Shown here one piece after another: positions 57,923-64,000 of a stretch of 64,000 nt of DNA. Made by a program: the position numbers and the translations under genes. The notes beneath the pieces are model-generated. The model saw only the letters and a list, made by a program, of their open reading frames with translations. It had not been told where the DNA came from and searched no databases. Origin of the DNA: Acephala macrosclerotiorum (Eukaryota > Ascomycota > Leotiomycetes > Helotiales > Mollisiaceae); contig MU119487.1 in NCBI GenBank assembly GCA_014904845.1, positions 1 to 64,000 on the forward strand, read 5' to 3'. Position 1 is the stretch's first letter. Each line of letters starts with the position of its first letter.

Positions 57923-60055
57923 TTAGCACTTCAAGAAAATGCCTTTCCTCATCTCTCCTTCGCGAACCTCGAACATGACTTGAATGCCCACGAACAGGAC
58001 CGATGATGCCGTGACCAAGAACACCAGACCTGTGACTCATTAGCTCTACCCCCCAAATAGACCCGAGAGAAGAGGGAGGGCGTACCAGAATAATCCTTGA
58101 AAATGCCATGAATGATACTTTTCAACCCATCAACACCAACCGCAAACCCAACTAGATTAGCAATCATCATCATCATCAAATTCCCCACCACCCCAACCCC
58201 ACAAAGCACCCTATAAGCTGTGAGATGATTCTCCCACCTCTTCCTCGGGAATAACATCCCCGCAATCACTTCCGGCATCATGAACAACACGATCAACCAT
58301 CCCCAAATTAGCAAGTTGAGACTGATATCATGCCACAATGCTACGAACGTGAATACCAGTGCGTAGTTGCGCGTAGTTCGTACTTTGCCGAGCCAGCCTC
58401 GAGAATCGGCGCCGCCGAGGGGGACGTACAAGTAGCGGATTAGCCACCTGTTGAAGGATTTATGCCACCCGCGCCAGAAACTGATGGTGGAGGGGTTGTC
58501 GGAGAGGCAGCGGACCATGTTTTCTGGGGGGTCGATACCGTCTACTAATGACCAGAGACGGAAAAATCTCCATGGTAAGAGAAGCTTCAGCCATAGGACG
58601 TGGAGGTTGAAGTATGAGAGGAGAGAAAGTTGGGCGGGGGTGTAGTCTGACCAATTTGGGTCGCCTTTCGAGATTGCGACGCAGTAGTCGAAGTGAAGAA
58701 GAAGCTCCATGGCTAGGAGGCAGAGGAGGAATCGGATGCCGTATTTGATTGTTCGGGATTTCTCGATGCTTGCTGGTGCGTATTTCAGTTGAGAAATGTA
58801 GTCGTTGAATGTTATGATGGGACCTGTGAGGTAAAGAGGTGCGTAGATGGCGTACGCGATGTAGTTTCGGAAATTGTAGTCTTTAGCGTTGGCTGGGGTT
58901 GAGACTCGGTCTCGTTCGGAGAGGTTGGCGGGGTCGAGTTGCTTCTTCTTGGGTGCATTAGTATGTGATCTACTTCCAAATGGTTGTCAATGACCGACCT
59001 CGATTGGACTTCCACTCCTCCTGTTCAAACTCCAGTAATAGTCCAAATTGAAGCTAATCAATCTCAACACTGTGAGGTTGAACAAAACCTCCCATCTGGA
59101 CATAATCCCGCCATAGCTATCAAGCCATCCGCCCCATGTATGCCATGCAGAACCGACAGTTCCCGCCTCGAGAGGGGAGAAATATTCAGCCATCTTGGCA
59201 AATTTGTATCCTCCTGCAAGTTCATTCGCGAACAAAGTCGAGATATTGAAAATCCATGTCGCCCAAGGAACCCAGCTTCTTGGCAGACGGGTAGCTACGC
59301 AGAAGTTGGCGTACAGAATAATGAGCACCTTGATGGCAGAGAATCCATGGAGGGCAGCCAAAAAGATCAGGGCAAAGCCAAAATCGAAGGATGCCCTCTG
59401 CTCCAGCCTTGCTTCTGCGGCTGCTACCGATACGTATGTAGAATTGCCATTTGGCTTGGGAGAATTGGCTCGAGTGGGAGATGCTCGTAGAAAATTGTAG
59501 ATTCTTCGGAGGATAGGGTGGAAGGTCAGGAGAACGGCGAGGTAGGGAATGTTGTCACGGAAATCATGGTACTGATGGTCAGAAACATCCTGCCAGCATT
59601 TAGTACTCGCAGGCTCTCAAACTCATGATATGTCCTCAACGTACGATTTTCCGGCCTGGGACCCAACCTGGGGACAATAGATGTTCGTATTTGTGATAAT
59701 TTGGGTCAGACGCTGGAATCGTCAGAGGTCATTCTCGAGGCAAAAGATTGAATTGGTACTGACGTCTAGATACATCGTACGCAACCCAGAACATATATGG
59801 TACAGTGATTATAAAAACGAAGTAATAAAAGTAAAATTCTGGCGTTTTCCATTTCGAAGGCTGGGCAATTGGTCTGCCACTGTAGTCTGTCTTTACTCCA
59901 GCCCCTGGGACTGAATCATCCCTCTTGGAATGTGCGTGCGGAGCATCGTTGCGGGCATCGATGACAGCTCGGTATGGAGTCGAAGAAGAGTTCACGAATC
60001 GAGTATCAATTGTGTCGAGAGCGTAGATGCTCCTGACATAGGAGAGGATGCTCAT
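57923..60055 (-). CDS. GUP1: GUP1-type membrane-bound O-acyltransferase
   Basis: Five exons on the minus strand: 60055-59764, 59712-59645, 59589-58999, 58947-58086 and 58029-57923; 639 residues. The joins give DVSRPSDPNYHKYEHLLSP, RKIDVSDHQYHDFRDNIPY, SPIEKKQLDPANLSERDR and KDYSGLVFLVTASSV, all typical of Gup1. About ten membrane segments are present. MBOAT hallmarks: an Asn-rich FWRGWHKSFNRWLIRYLYVPLGG segment and the catalytic His in FTFVALWHDISLNLLIWGW. Gup1 remodels GPI-anchor lipids in the endoplasmic reticulum (adding a C26 acyl chain in yeast) and was first described through glycerol uptake. The gene is intact. One donor (GTCGGT, exon 3) is weak. It is divergent from the GST gene. Confidence 0.92.
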
Positions 60056-60695
60056 CGCTGGAACATGAAGCTAGTGCTGACTCAAGCAACAGAAAGAAAA
60101 GCCAGGCTCTGGAAGGACGGTATGAAGATTATTCGAGGAGTAAGGAACGTCGGGGAGAGTCGAAATGTCTCCTCTTAAAGCTCGTAGTGTCTGTTGCGTT
60201 GTGTCCACGGAGACTCGCAGATTCCAGATTCCCTGTCGCGTTCAATAATTCCTTAGCGCGAAAACCCCTATGACTTAAAAATAGCCTCGGCTCGTATTCC
60301 AACCTCATTTCATCACTACACTCACTTCACTTGAAAACATATATCTCTTGCAAATGTATTCAAGATTCTTTGCTTCAAAGTGGAGGCATCCTTCGTTAAG
60401 CGTGTGATGTCACTGCTTGGGATTTTTCTTGTGGAGGCCGCCGAGTGGCCGGATTGAGCAGCAAAATGGAGGTGGGGGACAAGTGAAGTTTTCATTCGAA
60501 TCACAAGGAGCATTTCTTTAGCAGGATGAGTTTTCTGAAGATATATTTGAGTATTCAAAGGCTGAGGATGGCGATCTGCAGTCCTAAACTAGGTCACGTG
60601 TAGTTACTGGTAGTCCCTGATCTATACTATAATAGTTCTATCACCATTGATGTCATTGTCTCCAACGACATCTCATCTATCGCATTTGTATAAAA
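60056..60695. promoter_or_regulatory. Shared upstream region with an E-box, GUP1 / GST
   Basis: 640 bp between divergent starts. TCACGTG lies at 60594-60600, about 95 bp upstream of the GST start, a palindromic bHLH-type site. A TATA-like ctatactataatag follows at 60622-60635. Use of either is inferred, not shown. Confidence 0.45.
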
Positions 60696-61325
60696 ATGCT
60701 CAAACTCATCAGCGCCACTCCCTCTCCTTATGCAAGAAAGGTTCGTATTGTTCTTGCAGAAAAGGGCATCCCTTTCGAACCCATCACCGAAGTACCTTGG
60801 GACAAAACGACGAAGACACCCCAACACAATCCACTTGAAAAAATTCCTATACTCATCCTCGAAGATGGCTCTTCAGTCTATGAGTCCCACTATATCCTAG
60901 AGTACATCGAGGCGAAATTTCCTGAGAAGCCAATGCTTTCCGAGGATATCGATGAGCAGCTTTTTGCCAAGAAAGTCGAGGTCGTTGCCGATGGCATGTG
61001 TGATGCTCTCGTTCTCCGCTTCTTTGAAATTCAGCGTGCCCAGCCAAGTGAGGAATGGAAAGCCCGCCAAATGAGGAAGGTTGACGGAGGATTCAAAGCC
61101 CTGGCTGAGTGGGTCGGCGATAAGGACTTCATCGTTGGAGGCAAATTTGGCTTGGCGGATGTTGCTGCTGGAAGTGTTTGTGGTTATTGCGATGTCAGAT
61201 TTGCTGAGTATCTATGGAGAAAGACGTATCCGAATATTGCCAAATATGTAGACAAATTGGCTGTGAGGCAATCGTTCAAGGATACGGTACCGGTTGGTCA
61301 GAAGATCTCAGATAAGATTGTTTAA
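60696..61325 (+). CDS. Glutathione S-transferase
   Basis: Single-exon frame of 209 residues, full length for the family. The N-terminal thioredoxin-like domain carries SATPSPYARKVRIVLAEKGI, HNPLEKIPILILEDGSSVYES (cis-Pro and the glutathione-contacting E/S) and YILEYIEAKFP. The C-terminal helical domain has FIVGGKFGLADVAAGSVCGY, the N-capping box with its Asp. It conjugates glutathione to electrophiles in the cytosol. The class is fungal, resembling bacterial and yeast Gtt-type or omega-like enzymes; the catalytic residue may be the Ser/Pro region near position 9. No intron is evident. Confidence 0.9.
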   Translation: MLKLISATPSPYARKVRIVLAEKGIPFEPITEVPWDKTTKTPQHNPLEKIPILILEDGSSVYESHYILEYIEAKFPEKPMLSEDIDEQLFAKKVEVVADGMCDALVLRFFEIQRAQPSEEWKARQMRKVDGGFKALAEWVGDKDFIVGGKFGLADVAAGSVCGYCDVRFAEYLWRKTYPNIAKYVDKLAVRQSFKDTVPVGQKISDKIV

Positions 61326-61596
61326 AGAATGCGTATAAACGACGCAATCCTATCGCGAGGCTGCCGGTCAAACTCTGGGATTTCCTAGTCTCTTTGCTTT
61401 AGCAGTATCCAGAATTATCCGTAGGACATTATGCGTGCCAATTTCAATGATCTTTCGCACGCCGCACGTGATTGCTCATCGTCACCACACGCAGCTCAAG
61501 TAGGTAAGAGTCGAGCAAGGTTGTCCTATCCGCTCCCTCAGCACCAACGCCTCGCGCGTACAACTTCTTCTCACCTCAATATTCTACGCGATAATC

Positions 61597-62037
61597 ATGA
61601 CCAACGAACTGCTGCCGGCTTATTTAGCGGCGAGGGTTGCAGGCATAGTACTGAATGAGATGCACGCACAAACGCAACTGACCCAAGATCCACTTGGAGA
61701 ATTGGGCAAGCACCATGTTTTCCTGAAATATCCCCATCATCATTGGCTAACATGTAGTAAGAAAATCATCAAGCACGACAAAGAAGAAAACAACCCGCCT
61801 CCTGCTGGTACCAAATTGTCTGAGACCATCATCGTTGTCGATCCTTCCATTGGTAATTCTATCGCGTCCCGCATATCCAGCGACTGTCTCTCGCTGGACA
61901 TAGGCAGCGAGGGTGGCTATATATCGGACCTTCACAAGGTAAAAGCTTCTTCCACTATCCGGCCAATTACATTCGACGAGTTTCGCGCTGGAGGGATGTT
62001 AGATGATCTGAAGTGGCCAATGTTCGACGAAGGTTAG
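61597..62037 (+). CDS. Small protein of unknown function, probably with a second exon
   Basis: Open frame of 146 residues starting MTNELLPAYLAARVAGIVLNEM. A histidine-rich stretch (KHHVFLKYPHHHWL) and a compact C-terminal part (ITFDEFRAGGMLDDLKWPMFDE) are visible. No family is recognised. The stop at 62035-62037 lies inside a good splice donor: GAAG|GTTAGT at 62033. Splicing to the acceptor at 62538 would give ..FDEGEVN and a stop at 62550-62552. In that model a hAT-type MITE lies inside the intron. Both models give nearly the same protein. Confidence 0.5.
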   Translation: MTNELLPAYLAARVAGIVLNEMHAQTQLTQDPLGELGKHHVFLKYPHHHWLTCSKKIIKHDKEENNPPPAGTKLSETIIVVDPSIGNSIASRISSDCLSLDIGSEGGYISDLHKVKASSTIRPITFDEFRAGGMLDDLKWPMFDEG

Positions 62038-62056
62038 TTGACCTTACTTGCGCGAT

Positions 62057-62510
62057 CAGGGTTCCCCAATTCCAAATCAAACTCGAATCAGACTCGAGTC
62101 TTGAATTGCTAATTCCAATTACAATTCTAAAAATCCCTAGACTTGGCAATTCCAATTCAGACTCGAGATTCTAAGATTATATAGGTTGGGCCTGATTTTG
62201 ATCTGGTTCTAACCTAGTATCAAACTTTATTTTCGATAAAATTAAAGGATATATTATTTTATAATAAATTTTTTGGGTTTTTATTTCCCCATTTCTTAAA
62301 AAATGATTTATAAACCTTATTCTCGAGATTATATTTCGACTCTATGACTTCAGTCTTAAACTCGGGTTTGAGTAGAATACTTACATCCAATTCCAATTCA
62401 TATCCAACTGAAGTAGAAAACTGCCAATTTCAATTCCAATTCACTAGGAAAAAAGCCTAAACTTGAGTTAGAATTGAATTTGAAATTGAAATCGGTATTG
62501 GGTAACCCTA
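62057..62510. mobile_element. 454 bp hAT-type MITE with 8 bp target duplication
   Basis: The direct repeat TGCGCGAT flanks it at 62049-62056 and 62511-62518. The ends are imperfect inverted repeats: CAGGGTTCCCCAATTCC on the left and, read inward from the right, TAGGGTTACCCAATACC. An 8 bp target-site duplication with CAGGG/TAGGG ends is the mark of the hAT superfamily. Clusters of AATTCCAATT-like words sit near both ends, as expected for transposase-binding subterminal motifs. The middle (62200-62350) is AT-rich. There is no coding capacity, so it depended on a transposase elsewhere. Confidence 0.85.
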
Positions 62511-62552
62511 TGCGCGATTTGCCGATTATGTCTGACAGGCGAAGTAAACTAG

Positions 62553-63723
62553 GATTTCGTTCCGAACGGCATGATGGGGAATAGGCGACTGGTAAATGAT
62601 GTTCGCAGACATGGTGATGCAGAAGTCGGTTGAAGAGAATTTCTGGCTCGAAGCTACACCGGATCCTGATCCTGAAGTTATACGGTGCATCACTTATGCG
62701 AGAAAGATTTTGTCAACACAATAGGAAAGCTTGGCAAAACATCGACTCCATGGTGACGATACTGGGTGTAAAGGAAGAGGAGAACTTGTGATTCCACCAC
62801 AGCTTTACGGTTGCTCCGACGCCTAGAGTTCCCTGGGAGGTTTTCTAGGATACTTTCGAACCCATCTTTCCCTGCCATGATACCAGTATGTAGTTCAAGT
62901 ATTACGACATGGTTAACTTCAGTGTCAAGTGTTGCAAAGATTGAGGTCAATACAGCCGATACGATGAACTTAAGGAGCTTTGCGATTCAAGTAGCTATCT
63001 GCACCGAGATGACAGGGACTCGAGCGTATATGACGTACGACGGTACTTCGCTGTGGAGGAGATCGAGCATGAGTAAAGGTGGCAGGGACATCCGATACTG
63101 GGAGTAAAAATGCTGTCGTTACTAGACTGCATGGTTTGGTTTTATGGGAAGCTCCTTTTAGAAGTTTTCATCAAGGTGCGATTAATTTAGCATGGTGACT
63201 TCCAACAACGTTCTACTAGGAAAGGCTATGCCTATGCCTCGCAGCGGATCAAAAACTTATTCTGAGTAATTTTGCCTATCATAAATCTTGATCTTATTTT
63301 ATCGATCCTACAAAGACTGTGTGACTATCGTTCAAATGCTGTTGTACAGAAGAGTCTGTCACGCACGTGACTTGTGACAATGATTCAACTTTCAACCTTT
63401 ACGGATGTCTGTAATCATCGTGGCGCTTTATATTATGCCTCCATGCAGTCATTAATGGGACCAGGAACTAGAGTACTTGCAAGATTGTTCATCTGTTATA
63501 GATTTTCTGGGTAAATCTCCAACTTGTACGGGGACAATAGGGGGAAGGCTCGCTTAGCCTAGCGACAATCGCAGCCTCGCCCACAACAATAAACCGATCT
63601 TCCAAATCTTCGAGCTCTCTTTGTCGCATCATCCAAACTCATTACGTCTTGTGTTGCTTCGCCGCAACATCAACTAGATCATCCAACCCCTCTCAATCTC
63701 CAAAAATCCCTCGTACAATCAAA
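62553..63723. other. Intergenic; no gene supported
   Basis: Frames at 62690-62950 (minus) and 62811-63107 (plus) overlap each other and show no family. The right end is the promoter and leader of the next gene; the sequence just before its ATG (63715-63723) is A-rich, suited to a fungal start context. Confidence 0.4.
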
Positions 63724-64000
63724 ATGTCTGCCGCCGCTCCCCTCACCGCAAAGGAACTCGAGGAGATTGAGGAGTACGAGAAGATCGTGAAGTTTGCGGA
63801 GGATGTTCGCGCGGGTCGCCACCCCGGGATCAAGCCCAAGCTTGTAAGCCCCTGCATTCCCTCCATTATTGATTCCGTCTTGAAGTCCTAGTTGCTGATG
63901 ATACTTACCAACAGCCTCTCCAACCAACAGCCTCCCCCCTTACTACTCGCTGTGCTCCCTTGGCCTCTGGTTCCTTCCCTGGCGCCCGCGCTGCCGTCGA
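63724..64000 (+). CDS. Partial gene, cut by the window end; unknown function
   Basis: Exon 1 is 63724-63843 (MSAAAPLTAKELEEIEEYEK, then an acidic/basic helical stretch ending GIKPKL). A 71 nt intron follows (GTAAGC..CAACAG), and exon 2 starts at 63915 (PLQPTASPLTTRC..) and runs off the window. A second possible acceptor at 63930 would change the frame. The start is supported by an AAAATG context. The N-terminus is a charged helix; I do not recognise the family from this part. Confidence 0.6.

Noticed and set aside
1..64000. tRNA, rRNA, CRISPR array or telomere repeats
   Set aside because: None was recognised by eye: no cloverleaf with conserved T-loop, no regularly spaced identical repeats, no TTAGGG array. 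A tRNA scan would be needed to exclude a weak tRNA.

Overview
The window reads as nuclear DNA of a filamentous ascomycete (Pezizomycotina). The grounds are genes split by short introns (about 40 to 110 nt, GT..AG, often with a CTGAC-like branch point), typical fungal families (SesB-NACHT-ankyrin NLR, Gup1-type MBOAT, alcohol O-acetyltransferase, secreted lactonase, FMN hydroxy-acid dehydrogenase, fungal GST), and strongly AT-rich blocks in which surviving cytosines sit mostly in CpG while CpA and CpC are nearly absent. That is the signature of repeat-induced point mutation (RIP). The species cannot be named from sequence alone; Leotiomycetes or a related class is only a guess.

Layout. 1-10010 is a RIP-mutated AT isochore without genes. 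It holds a 2.2 kb element with long inverted arms (2788-4993), a fragment related to its interior (9474-9610), a ~177 bp tandem duplication (about 5507-5860) and a less mutated tandem array (8689-9203). 10.3-18.1 kb is a transition zone with two decayed genes (AdipoR/haemolysin-III type; alpha/beta hydrolase) and two intact membrane-protein genes. 19.7-38.9 kb is gene rich: a low-complexity/coiled-coil protein, a 1,394-residue protein of unknown function, an FMN hydroxy-acid dehydrogenase, a 1,784-residue NLR-like receptor and a two-helix membrane protein. A second small AT-rich patch lies at 39650-40375. 42.1-48.7 kb carries a secreted, membrane-anchored protein with seven cysteine-rich repeats, divergent from an acetyltransferase gene that converges on a secreted lactonase. 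49.6-55.2 kb is a graveyard: an FAD oligosaccharide-oxidase-like gene split by a 283 bp MITE, an NCS1 purine/cytosine permease, a 2-oxoglutarate oxygenase and a truncated membrane protein. 55.8-64 kb returns to intact genes (C2H2 zinc finger, GUP1, GST, small proteins), with a hAT-type MITE at 62057-62510 probably inside an intron.

Most intact genes look like independent units, not one pathway. The most unusual items are the seven-repeat cysteine-rich surface protein, the NLR with a degenerate Walker B, two non-autonomous transposons with clear target-site duplications, and an abrupt base-composition switch inside many coding regions. Exon joins were worked out by hand from splice signals and reading frame and have no transcript support.
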